DNA from: Beaufortia kweichowensis
Lineage: Eukaryota; Chordata; Actinopteri; Cypriniformes; Gastromyzontidae
Length of the DNA: 64,000 nt
Reading direction: 5' to 3'
Assembly (NCBI GenBank): GCA_019155185.1
Contig: CM032814.1
Location: forward strand, 794,647-858,646
Of this stretch, positions 1-10,174 are shown in pieces. The first letter of the stretch is position 1, and each line of letters begins with the position of its first letter. The notes under the pieces are model-generated. The model was given only the letters and a program-made list of their open reading frames with translations, was not told the DNA's origin and ran no database searches. The position numbers were made by a program, and so were the translations under genes.

Positions 1-836
1 CATTTAGAAATGCAGGTTGGCTGACATTTCTTTGAAGGATATAATTGTAGGAGGGGTTTGTGTGTAAAATCGCTCATAGCATTTTAAAAACACTCGAGTG
101 TTTTCACAGATATAGTTTGCTTTACCATATTAGTAAAAACATTTCATACACATTTTATTGTTTAAATATCAGGCTAATATATATACTTTTCTCTACCCTT
201 AACCCTGTGACCAGTTTGCACAAACCTGCTAATATTATTAGATTTAAAGTAAAACATGATTTATACAATTTATGACTTTTAGTTAGCGAGGACCACCTAT
301 GTCCTCAAGGGGTTTTATGACGTTTCAGTATATTTGTGAGATCACTTATGTCAGATTAGTTTTAGCCTACATGAACGTGTACTGCCTGTCAAAAATTTTA
401 GAACACCTAAGTGAAGTGTTTCTTTTTATCTTTAAAATCTTTTGATCTGAAATTAGTTTCAAAGACAAAAATATAACTTTGCAAACATAAAAAATGTTTT
501 TATAAAAAAACGATTGTATACAAAATGCTTGAATAATAAATGACCAACCAATAACAGCACAGAATCGATATTTTGGTTAATTTTGTTAAAAACCATCTCG
601 GGGTAAGATCTCAATACGCTGCTCGATAAATACCAAAAAAACATTTTGATAGTCTTTTTAGTCACATAATATCTCTGATTGTTCCCTTTATGGTATTTCA
701 TAGTTTTAATGAGATTACAATTAATATTAAATACTCTTCCAGGGCAGTGAAGGACTACTGTGTTCATTCACCATTGAAACAGACTTTAGCCTGCAGATGA
801 AATGCACGAGCAGATCTTTGACTCAATGCCAGTGCA
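1..836. other. AT-rich intergenic DNA, nothing recognised
   Basis: No gene, repeat family or RNA is recognisable. The open frames (71 codons on plus, 102 on minus) have no domain, no plausible composition and no splice context, and look like chance openings in AT-rich DNA. Confidence 0.6.
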
Positions 837-886
837 CACACATGCATGCACGTGCACACATATATACATACATATATATAAATAAC
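837..886. repeat. Imperfect CA/TG/TA alternating tract
   Basis: An almost uninterrupted purine-pyrimidine alternation: cacaca, catgcatgcacgtgcacaca, then tatata and tacata blocks. It is an imperfect microsatellite. Such tracts can adopt left-handed DNA under torsion, but nothing here shows that it does. Confidence 0.8.
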
Positions 887-1870
887 AGTGTTATTGCCTG
901 ATTAATGATGTCATGGAAACAGTTTTTGTCTGATGTCTGCTGTAGAAGCCCAGACAGCTGGATCAGAATAAACTCAGCTGTGCTGCAGTGGACTTTGCAG
1001 GTGTCCTCAATACTTCTCTGCTCAACATTTCCTCTTGCTCTGCTTTAAATGAAGCATAAACGAAGTCAGACTGTGAAGTAGTTTACTAACTGACACTCAC
1101 TTACAAAATATACATTCATTTTGAACTGCATAGTAAACCATCTGTCATTCATGAATTTCTCTGTGTTTTAGTGCCTTGAATGTGTGTACGTTTTGTTATT
1201 TTAAAAGGAATAAACAAACAAGGAGAAATGCAAATGCTGTCTGTGCAAATGAACATGCAATCAAAATATCAAAGACATGTAAAAAAAGAACCTAAACATA
1301 CAGAACAGTGCTGGAATATTTATGGAAATACAGCCAGAAGTTTAGCAACTGGGTCAAATCTGAATTATGGCACTCCATGTAGAGTGGGAAAGAAATTCCT
1401 GATACATGCTTTATTAACCAAACATCCTCCTATTTGTGGATTACAAATGGATGAAGTAACATTGTGTCTGTCACAATGAAAGTCACCTTTTAAGGCTTTT
1501 TGTTACCTATTTACTGATCTGTGCTTTCTGTGACACTGTCATAGCTGCTGAGATCAGCTGGTCCTTAAATATGCAAATAGAAGTTGATTAACCAGATCGA
1601 CCACAATTCAATGGCAGCATGAATACAGTTCATGTGTTTGTGAGACAGAGAGAAGGAGAGAAGATATTATAACAATGAGGGAAAGTGTCACACACTGACA
1701 GTTTGACTTCAAAGGAATAATTCACATATCTCACCGGTCAAGCGAGACTGCGTTCAGCTGTAAAGAATGAAGGAAAATGCATTTCAGTGATATTCACTTT
1801 ATTTATCCATTTTTTAAGTAATAAGACAATAAAACCAGATGATGGTCAGAAGATAAATAACAGTAAATTG
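887..1870. other. Intergenic DNA with an octamer motif
   Basis: Mostly single-copy looking. A perfect POU octamer ATGCAAAT lies at 1571-1578, in a complex stretch of about 120 bases (1500-1640) with several CAGCTG or AGCTG E-box-like words. A 99-codon plus-strand frame (1180-1479) has no domain, is asparagine/lysine rich and is taken as chance. Confidence 0.4.
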
Positions 1871-2127
1871 TATGTGACCCTGTCTGAGAAAAGCAGGCCA
1901 AAGTCTAAAAATTGAATTCTGAGATAACGAGCATCAAATTTTGATTTCACATATTAATTTCACCATGATTTAAATCTTTTACATAATCTTACTTGGTCAA
2001 TATTTAAGATATAAAGGTTATTTTTTTCACAGAATGTTCTTTACTGTTTTGACATAAAAACCACCCGAAATACTGTAAATCACAAAAAAAAAGACTGTAG
2101 CAGGGTTTTCACAGGCAGGGTCACATA
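1871..2127. mobile_element. MITE with TGTGACCCTG ends, copy 1
   Basis: A 257-bp non-autonomous DNA element. The left end reads TATGTGACCCTG and the right end CAGGGTCACATA, a perfect 12-bp terminal inverted repeat that continues imperfectly to about 25 bp. The interior has no open frame. A diverged second copy lies at 45742-45991 in the same orientation and shares the ATTCTGAG-TAAC-AGC, TTTCACAGAATGTT and GTAAATCACAAAAAAA blocks. I recognise the type as an abundant cyprinid interspersed repeat. The superfamily is not certain from sequence alone. Confidence 0.8.
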
Positions 2128-2944
2128 TACACTTTTTGGTATAATAATATTTCATATGTATTACAGTATTTGCTTTTAATCAGTAACTAAACATTTATAT
2201 AGAAAAAGTGATGAAAAACACATATTTTCCTATAATGGAAATACAGTTCAAATAAAATTGTAAGCACAGTATTGCCTTCTGCTCCACAATGACAAATCTG
2301 GCATCCAGAAATGTTTTTGATTCAAGGCAGAAAATAAAAGAAATAACATGCCTGTAAAGCATGAACGTTTGTATTAGGGCCATATGTCATTTGTATTTTG
2401 CAGTATGCCCTGATGTCTATGGCTGTTTATTCTCAGGCAGTGAGTAGATCCGAAGATATGAGATGACAAGACAAAGAGGGTGTTTTTCCCCGGGGCATAT
2501 GTGCTTAAAGTCATGTCATTTTCCTTCATGGCAGCCAGCACTAAATAAGTAACTTATAAGCATTTATTGATGCACAAGTGTGGCATCTGTTCGTTGGCTA
2601 AAGCTCTGGGTGCAATTAACCCAAACCTTAGACTTCAATCAAGTGTCATGCTTTTTAAAAGGAAACCATTTCCTCCCTCCTTCCCCTGTGCTTGTTTGTC
2701 ACACTCCACACAACACAAATCTTTGAAACCCCATAATTAGGCTCTAAATAAGCTTATTGTCATTATCATTATTGTCATTATTATTATCACTGGCACATTT
2801 GTGCTAAGGACAATAGTAAACAGTACAAACAATAACAACAAAAAAGAAAATAACAGTGCTAAAGGAAACATTTTATAAAAAAAAAGAAACGGGGTAAAAT
2901 GCAACAAACATTCAAAACAGGAGCATGTGTCATAAGAACATATA
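2128..2944. other. Intergenic DNA, possible CNE in the middle
   Basis: Positions 2390-2720 are more complex and less AT-rich than their surroundings and could be conserved non-coding DNA. An imperfect TCATTA/TTATCA trinucleotide run lies at about 2757-2796. No gene was found. The 62-codon minus-strand frame at 2195-2383 has no support. Confidence 0.35.
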
Positions 2945-3085
2945 TGTAGGGGTGTAGCCCAAAATCGTAACCCTCACACAAATCTTTTAACATTTTTAAA
3001 TGTAAAAACAAATTATGCTGTTTTTCTCATGGGAAAAAAAATACTGCTGTTACTTTCTTTGTGGGGACATTTGGTGTAATTTTGT
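2945..3085 (-). repeat. Cyprinid GTCCCCACA interspersed repeat, fragment
   Basis: Contains CGTAACCCTCACACAAATC, CATTTTTAAATGTAAAAAC, CTCATGGG and TTTGTGGGGACATTTGG. These are landmark words of a very common cyprinid repeat whose full copies carry AAAATGTAAAAATGCAG, GTGTGAGGGTTAGG and GTCCCCACAA. It is reversed relative to the better copy at 42700-42935. It has no coding potential and is probably a non-autonomous DNA element. Confidence 0.6.
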
Positions 3086-3530
3086 GTACATGTAATGGTT
3101 TTTGAGTATGTGCATACCCACACACTAAATAACTTTCTTAGCTTCATTTGATATTACCAAGGATTTATTTTTTCAGTCTTATAGAAACCATAAACTGCAT
3201 CATTGCCATTAACAATGCACAAGTGATGTGCATAAACCATTAATAAACCCGTTTATGACTGTTCAGGCTAACTGGACACATCTTTTGTTTGGTTTCTCTA
3301 AGTGACAAGAAACTGCAAAACCTGAAAATAATCAAAATTATACTTAAAGCAGCCTAAGGAGAAGAACTATGAATCCAAGCAAAAAATCCTGACTTTTGTT
3401 ATTACTAAATGTTAACATGAGTTTTTGGCATGAAACATTGGTTTTGGGATAGAAACCCTTTAAATGGTGGAACAATGATAAGATAATTACTGTTTTGGAA
3501 TACTAGGGTAAAAAACAGCGAATGACAGGC
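3086..3530. other. Intergenic DNA, nothing recognised
   Basis: Ordinary AT-rich sequence without a supported gene or repeat. Confidence 0.5.
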
Positions 3531-3910
3531 TATCCGTCAACCCCAGGAGTGAGACGGCCAGCGACATGCATGGAGCCGGTCTGGGTCGGCACTGCCGCCC
3601 AGCTATAGATCATCAGGGGGAGTCTATTGGGTAAGATGTGACTAAAGCAATAACAATGGGCCACAGTCTGCAGGACGTAGCTAAGCAGCTGGGCGTCACC
3701 ATCATGAATGGGAGCTGAGACTCCCCCTCAGACGAGTCTTTATGTATTGTCTCTGTCCTGCACTGGGGTAAAATGATGAGCGGTAGCAGGGTGCCTATCA
3801 TTGGTGACTTATTCGGCCAGTTGACAGTAATAGATGATATGGAGGAAACCCAGGGAGGCAAACGAGAGATTCTTATAGAGAAGTAAGAGGACCACAAGCT
3901 GCACATTATA
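3531..3910. other. GC-richer complex island, CNE or exon candidate
   Basis: A sharp rise in GC and sequence complexity inside AT-rich DNA. Both strands are partly open: 97 codons on minus at 3613-3906, and a 37-residue plus-strand frame at 3773-3886 ending MEETQGGKREILIEK. A GTAAG donor-like word starts at 3883, just at the end of that frame. No domain is recognised and an in-frame TAA precedes the first ATG. A conserved non-coding element is the simplest reading; a small exon is possible. Confidence 0.3.
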
Positions 3911-5020
3911 AGCCTGAAGCAGCTTATCTGTTTATTTGGGAGGAAGAAAGTAAACAGGATACATGCTCTATGAAATGTTTGGCAAGCGTATTCGATGAGA
4001 TATTACCTGACTGATTTGGTTATTTCATGAGTTTACTCTTAGTTTGAGTCCATTGGCATAGTGTCTAGAGATTGTGGTCAAAAGAAAAGGTTTTTACGGT
4101 GAGTTTGTGCTCTTTCACTCTGAATTTACACATCTCTGTTATAATGAAACCCTCCACAGACAACAGAAACATATCTCTGGTCACTCGTCATTCCGTTGTT
4201 TAAATGCCGCGCTGCCGCCTGCAGAGTTGCTAACATCATAAGTTGGCTTTCAGCACAACCTTGAACTTTTCTAGCTCTGTTTTAGGTAAGGGAGCGGTTA
4301 ATCGTATTAATTGAATTCCCTCAGCATCTACCTGGCACAACATGATGGAGAGACGACCAAAGCCGGTGGTACAGAGTTCACGCCGAGTTCAACACGCCTT
4401 TAAAAGACATCTTATGTTCACATTATGATGGCACATTAACCTTTTCTTTAGAAGCACATAACAGAGAGATGGATTTGATTTAGGCCTATATAGAGAGTAA
4501 TGTGCTTTGATGGATCTCTGATACTTTGGGTACAAATAGAGCAGAGCTGGCTTCTGCCTCCCACTGTCTTATCACTCGACCAGAGGAAGTGAGCAGATTA
4601 GTCTTTCATTCATCATGGCCTTTTCAGTACCTGACCTCACGACAATTATAAGCCAAATGTCAATTCATGGAGCTCCCACGAGTCGGGGCAGACTCATATA
4701 TTTTCCTCTTTTCTCTGATTTGTGTTTCTCGTAGATGTCTTTTGAGTTGCTCACTATTTTGAAATAAGCACAATTTTGAACAAGACATTAATCAGCTACC
4801 TTAATTTTGAAACAGTATAGTTGTCAAAAATGCACAATCAAACAAGCCAAACATTAAACTTTGAACATTTCTCTAATTTCAGAGGTAGTTAATATTGTTC
4901 AAGCCCCTAACCCCAGCTCTATCCCTTACCTTTACACTAAACAACTCCCTTTTTTACACTAAACATTGATTGTTTCATGTTCAGCAAAGATCAAAGTTGA
5001 TCTTGAAAAGGCAACCTTTA
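3911..5020. other. Intergenic DNA, partly complex
   Basis: Positions 4050-4740 have mixed composition and no visible repeat, and may hold conserved non-coding sequence. The remainder is AT-rich. No gene was found. Confidence 0.35.
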
Positions 5021-6060
5021 AGCACTTACCAACAGACACACATAGTGTCATCATCCAGCTCAATTCAGTTCAAGTTCTGATCCCATCCGATAGTTTTAGT
5101 GCAGCCAAATTGATAATATTACTGAATATTAAGTGTCAAAGGCAACAGTGGCAAGGCATCCAGACTCCACCAGTTTATTATCCTGGGATTAACCAATCTA
5201 TATGCCCAGTGGGATTAGAATGAACTCCAGTTTGTCGTTCTAACTTGTTCATGGACTGCTCATGGTCAGGATGTCTCTCCTATTATGCTATCTTTGTATG
5301 CTACATGTATCAAAAAAATATTGCGAAAAGTTTCTCAGATGCCCCCAGGAGTTGTATAGAGGTGGAGAGGAGGAAGACATGCAGAAAAACCTCTCCAACA
5401 GCCCAAACGACATCTAAACCACCGAGGTCAACCTGGGGGTGTTGAGGTGGACTCTTCTTACTTTAACAGGGTTTCGACAGTAATGAGAGCACTCAATCAG
5501 GTCAATATCTACTTAAATACCTCACACTGTGGTAAATTAGACCACCTGATGGTGCCGCCTCTCCACAGTCCTATTGTGTGAACAGAAGGTGACATATGCA
5601 TTGAGTTAACCCCTTTTACAGGCCCTACCCTAACCCTTCACATCATCCAGGATCTTCTTCTCTCAGGCCAGCCCTCTGTCGTGCCACATCGAGGACACAA
5701 TGACTTAACAGTGGTGACTAATTCACTGGATCTGGACTCCACAGGGACCTGGGTGGACCCTGCAGTCTAAATGACTCCTTCTTATGGCTCTGCACCCCAG
5801 GAGGGCGTCCATGATAACTTCTGCCAACACAATACTGGTGCTGTACTGGGACAAAGAGGTACTTGTGGCTCTTTATGAGGGGACCAGGGCATCCACATGT
5901 TTCATTCCCACACTTTTCATTGCAGCAGTCGTGATGGACCACAGCAACGATGGTCATAACAGCAAAAAAAGCACTGTCATTGATGGTGGTCCCCAAGTTA
6001 CCACGAATTCATTGTTTTACATAGACAAGTGTGTTTATGGACGGGTCTATAAATAGCAAT
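5021..6060. other. Unclassified GC-richer segment, possibly a decayed element
   Basis: About 1 kb with higher GC than its surroundings and interrupted frames on both strands (85 and 66 codons plus at 4966-5223 and 5245-5445; 90 plus and 92 minus overlapping at 5718-6056). The texture resembles a long-decayed retroelement or processed copy, but I recognise no protein motif and no terminal repeats. Single-copy regulatory DNA cannot be excluded. Confidence 0.25.
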
Positions 6061-6569
6061 AAAGTTTTAGATAAGTTGGAGAATTTAGTAGCTAGTTAAG
6101 AATTGACAGCATGTCAACTATTAATTTGAGCCATCCTTTTTTAATAGAAGAGGCAGCCTCTGACAAACAGTTGTAACTAGCTGATATTGAACTTTATGTA
6201 AAGATTAAAGAGACAACATATACATACATAGAATGAGATTTTGTGTCCTCGTCATTGATCTGACTGCTTCCCGTATATTTGCTGGGAAAGCATCTGAACA
6301 ATTTTCCTTTTGTTTTGGTTCACCTCTGCTAACCCATCTCGACCTTTCACATCGATTAAGCCCCCCACACATTTCACCTTCACAGTAACAGACGTTTAGA
6401 AGACTTTTTTTCAAATTAAAGCAAGCAGCTTTAATATTTTTTTATTATAAACATCAGGAGCAATTTTTGCCAGATTAATAGAAAAAATCGTTTTATACAC
6501 GATATCATATATATACACACAAACCTTCCTACACTTTTACATTTTCATTTAGTATCATTTATAAACTGT
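6061..6569. other. AT-rich intergenic DNA
   Basis: No supported gene. The minus-strand 69-codon frame at 6205-6414 shows no domain. Confidence 0.5.
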
Positions 6570-6720
6570 TTTCTTCATAGGGACCAAAAAAGCGTCCCCA
6601 CAAAGTTAACACACATGTATATTGTATCATGTAACTCTCACACTATCCCAAATCCTCACACAACCTTTTCTACCTTTTTACATTTTTAAATGATTTAGTA
6701 TGATTAATAATCTATTGAAA
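6570..6720 (-). repeat. GTCCCCACA interspersed repeat, fragment
   Basis: Contains TTCTTCATAGGGACCAAAAA, GCGTCCCCACAAAG, CACACAACC and CTACCTTTTTACATTTTTAAA, in the reversed orientation of the family seen at 42700-42935. The copy is diverged and appears to be two abutting pieces. Confidence 0.5.
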
Positions 6721-8150
6721 TTGTGGCGACCATGCAGCCAGCCAACTTTGCTAGTGGAAATACAGACATTTATCAGATTTCTTTTTAAGTAGCTAATACA
6801 GGAACATATAGAGGATGTGATAAGAAGGGATGAAATAATGATGCACAAAAAAAAACAGAATGAGCTTAGGCCCGAAAAGTGGCTTTTGATAAAAATAACA
6901 AGTCGGAAGAGGGCAAAACGGGCTCTTCTAGTTTTTGCCTCAGGCCTCGAGAGAAAGAGAAGGGAGGAGAGAAAGACAGAAAAAAGAGCGTTTGATGTAT
7001 GTGCTCTGGCTTGCCATTGTGAATCACCCTCTAAAAATGCTGCAAGCTAAAAAATGTGATTAATTACAAAGAAATGGACAATTATGACTCCATGCAACAT
7101 GTTAGCATGCAAGGTATCATACATTGAAAAGGAATCCAAAAAATATTATTCCAACATTAACGCCTGTGTGTGTTTTGCCTGAATTTCAGATGTGAGAGAT
7201 TGACATGATATGTGACATTAAGCATTCAGGAATTGACTGGTATTTTTTGTGAAAGTGCAAAATATGCACTGAACATCTAAAATATAATTTAATTAAATTA
7301 TCTGTAAGGGGTTAATTCAACCCTTAATCGTTAAAAAAACACACTGATCTCACAACAGTGGCAACTTTCTGTCAATCTGATTTAATTATTAATCTTCCTT
7401 AACATGTGTGTCAATGTAGTGTTGTTTTTTCTTGTAAAGGGTGGGTTGATCTTTTGTTCTGTGTTGCACCTGCATATAAAAGAATGTCTGATCAAAACAT
7501 TTAGCTTCTTAGTATATTAAAAACAAATGTGTGCACTATTAAATATATAAAATATGAAATGTCACATATTTCTGGGGGTTCTGTAACAGCCATAAAGCCT
7601 GTCATTGTTGGATACAGAGTTCACAATTTGTTCCAAGAGTTTGTCCATTGTAAATAAGTGGCATCATTCTTTGACCAACAGATGTGTTATTCTTGGCCAG
7701 ACAGATGTACCTGTTTCAGCTTCTGACTCTTTTACATTCTCATTCTTGGGAAATTGTGTTATTTGTGTCTTACTACTAATATAATCAGCAGGGAACCATT
7801 GGAACCATTTAGACATCTGATGTCTGTTAAGATTTGTAATGCAAAAAAGTTAGCAAATATGTACATGCCATTTATGACTATTACACTTTACATTTTCATT
7901 GCATATAAATATAATTTTATGTTTTAATAAAAACTAAAATGTCATGCAATAAAATACAAAGTGTATTTTATTATACTCATCAACATTGTATTATTTTATT
8001 GTTAAAATATTGATTTGATTGATTAATTGAAATGTACATTTTTTTATAAGAGAAATGTCATGTTTTTCCCAGTTATAAAATAAGTACATACTGTACATTT
8101 AGGCCATTAAATAACCATTATGTGTTAATAATTATTCATGTTTTTGTTTA
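6721..8150. other. AT-rich intergenic DNA
   Basis: Low-complexity AT-rich sequence, especially 7500-8110. The only notable frame (77 codons, 6817-7050) is lysine/arginine rich, driven by GA-rich composition, and is not credible as a gene. Confidence 0.5.
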
Positions 8151-8470
8151 TGGCCTGGTCCGTCACTGGGGTCCCTGGCACACACACGCTCCCTCATTGT
8201 GTTCTTTTATCATGCGTGTTTTGATGGCTAGGTGATAGTCATTGACCGCTCAGCCACTGGAGGAGCTGCTGATAATTAAAAGTTCTCAACCCCTACAGCC
8301 CTCAGGGGCCTCAAGGGCCCAGTCAGTCGGCAAGGAGCCGAGTTGACGCATGCGGCCGCCAGTGAGCTGCGGCTGTCATGCGCAGCTACAGATCGATGAG
8401 CTGCTTAACACTCAGAAGTGATTGGCCAGCGCTGATTGTGGCCACAGTCACCTTCAACCTATAGACAGAA
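8151..8470. other. GC-rich complex island, CNE candidate
   Basis: A patch rich in CAGCTG, GCGGCCGC-like and TCATGCGCAGC words (best at 8270-8450) in otherwise very AT-rich DNA. No codon pattern and no repeat signature. Composition and lack of low-complexity structure suggest constrained non-coding DNA, but conservation was not tested. Confidence 0.35.
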
Positions 8471-8544
8471 AATTTCTTGGGCATCTCACCTCAAGCCTTT
8501 GTTGCTCAATAGTCGTTTTAGAGCAAGTAACAGAGACTTGAGTC

Positions 8545-8579
<35 letters not shown>
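8545..8579. repeat. (GA)n microsatellite
   Basis: About 17 GA units with one AA interruption. Confidence 0.97.
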
Positions 8580-10126
8580 CATACACATGTGACCCATACT
8601 CCAACTCCTACAGTGTGATACCCGATCACCTTATCTTTTTTATATTTTTGCTTCATTTTAAGGTTACGTTTACAATGTCTGGGAGAAGTGCTGTATAATA
8701 AATTTGTGCCATTTCGAGCATAGCCACTGGCTATCACGTTATCTCTGACTCTTGAACTCTGACCCACCTCACATGTGGAAAGGCCCATAAATACCTGGCC
8801 ACATAATTATAGTGAAATCATTGATAAATTTGCATTGACAAATTTTATGGTTGCTGAAGCATCAGGAGCTATAAAAGCCCTTAGGTGGAGATTAATGAAA
8901 AGCATTCTGCTGGAGACAAACACTACAGCTCCAAACAGTAAGACAAAGAGAGGTCATGAATGCAGCCTGCCAGAAAAAAAGAAGAGATTTGCATCAGGCC
9001 TTTCTTCTCTTGCTGGCTCTATCTTTTAGTACCGGTGAAAGCAAAGATGCTTTGAAATGATTAAGTTTAAATAAACAGCATGAGGCCTAAGGGTGTGAGC
9101 GCGCAGGCCAGAGACTCGATGCTATCAGGCAGGTAAAGCCAATGAGCACAACAGCCAGAACTGACCCTGCCCTCAGCTCAATTATCAGCATCTACATATT
9201 TATCTGCAGTCTGGCAGTCCTCCAAGCAACGATGCATCTTCCTCTCTTCCCTTACAAAAAAACAAAAAGTACTGTGATGGTACTATGGAGCAGTGATGGT
9301 ATCAGATGCTCATATCATGGCACTTTGATATGTGAGTCATTTTCACAGGAAATGGTGGCATATGTGTGGTATATAATTCCCTAATCTTACTACTGATACA
9401 ATTAGCAGGATATATTAGATACGTTTAGTTTAGTGTGCAATGCACAAGAACTATTTCAAATAAAAATCTATTTTTGTAGTGTTTGGTATGTACCCATTCA
9501 TTACTGATTATAAACTGGGTATGATAGAATAAAAAAATATGAATTATATTTAAATTGAGCTTTCTTTCTTTTTATTAAAACATTATTGATTTTTTGTTAT
9601 TCAGATATTTTGACCATAGTTCCAACAGAAGTTTCTCCTTCAGTCTTTATCAGTATTTCATTACGTTTACTTATGAGCTTTGTTAAGTTCTATAGTTCAA
9701 TGTGCTGTATTGTTTAGTCTTCCTATAGCTTTCTTTTGAGCCATACCCAAAAACAGTTCATGAGACAAAAGCACATCAATTTTCTCATCTCCTTTATGTT
9801 TATTGTTTTGTCTAAACGAAATCTGGGCAAACTGTTTGTTGATAAGTTAAAGCAATGTGTTTCCAATGCAATATTTCCCTCAGGTTGCACTTTAACAGTG
9901 ATAATAGCTCAGGCTCTTAAGTTATGATCAGACACTGTCAGTTCAGTGACATCATGGTCTCCAGGTCTTCTTTCAGCCAATAAGAGAGTTTCTGCCTGCT
10001 GGACATGTGTGGAATATGATATTATGGTTTGAGTGTGTGTATGAGTTGAGGTAATGCTTGACAGGTGATCTGCTGATGTCATTATCCGTGTAATCTGATA
10101 ACAGGAGAAACAAACATACATCTTCA
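8580..10126. other. Intergenic DNA, nothing firm
   Basis: Short frames of 63-100 codons lack domains. Positions 9270-9340 contain several GATGGTA, ATCATGGCA and ACTATGG words reminiscent of fish ACCATGGTA-type palindromic repeats, but too degenerate to assign. The stretch 9080-9240 is somewhat more complex. Confidence 0.4.
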
Positions 10127-10174
10127 ACACACACACGCGCACACACACACAGACATATATATATATATATATAT
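10127..10174. repeat. Compound (AC)n(GC)n(AC)n(AT)n microsatellite
   Basis: ACACAC, then CGCGC, then ACACACACAC, a short AGAC break, and about 11 AT units. It is entirely alternating purine-pyrimidine except for the break. Confidence 0.95.

Noticed and set aside
4870..4950. CCCTAACCC-like words suggesting interstitial telomere repeats
   Set aside because: Only isolated CCTAACCC words occur here and near 5625; there is no tandem TTAGGG array.
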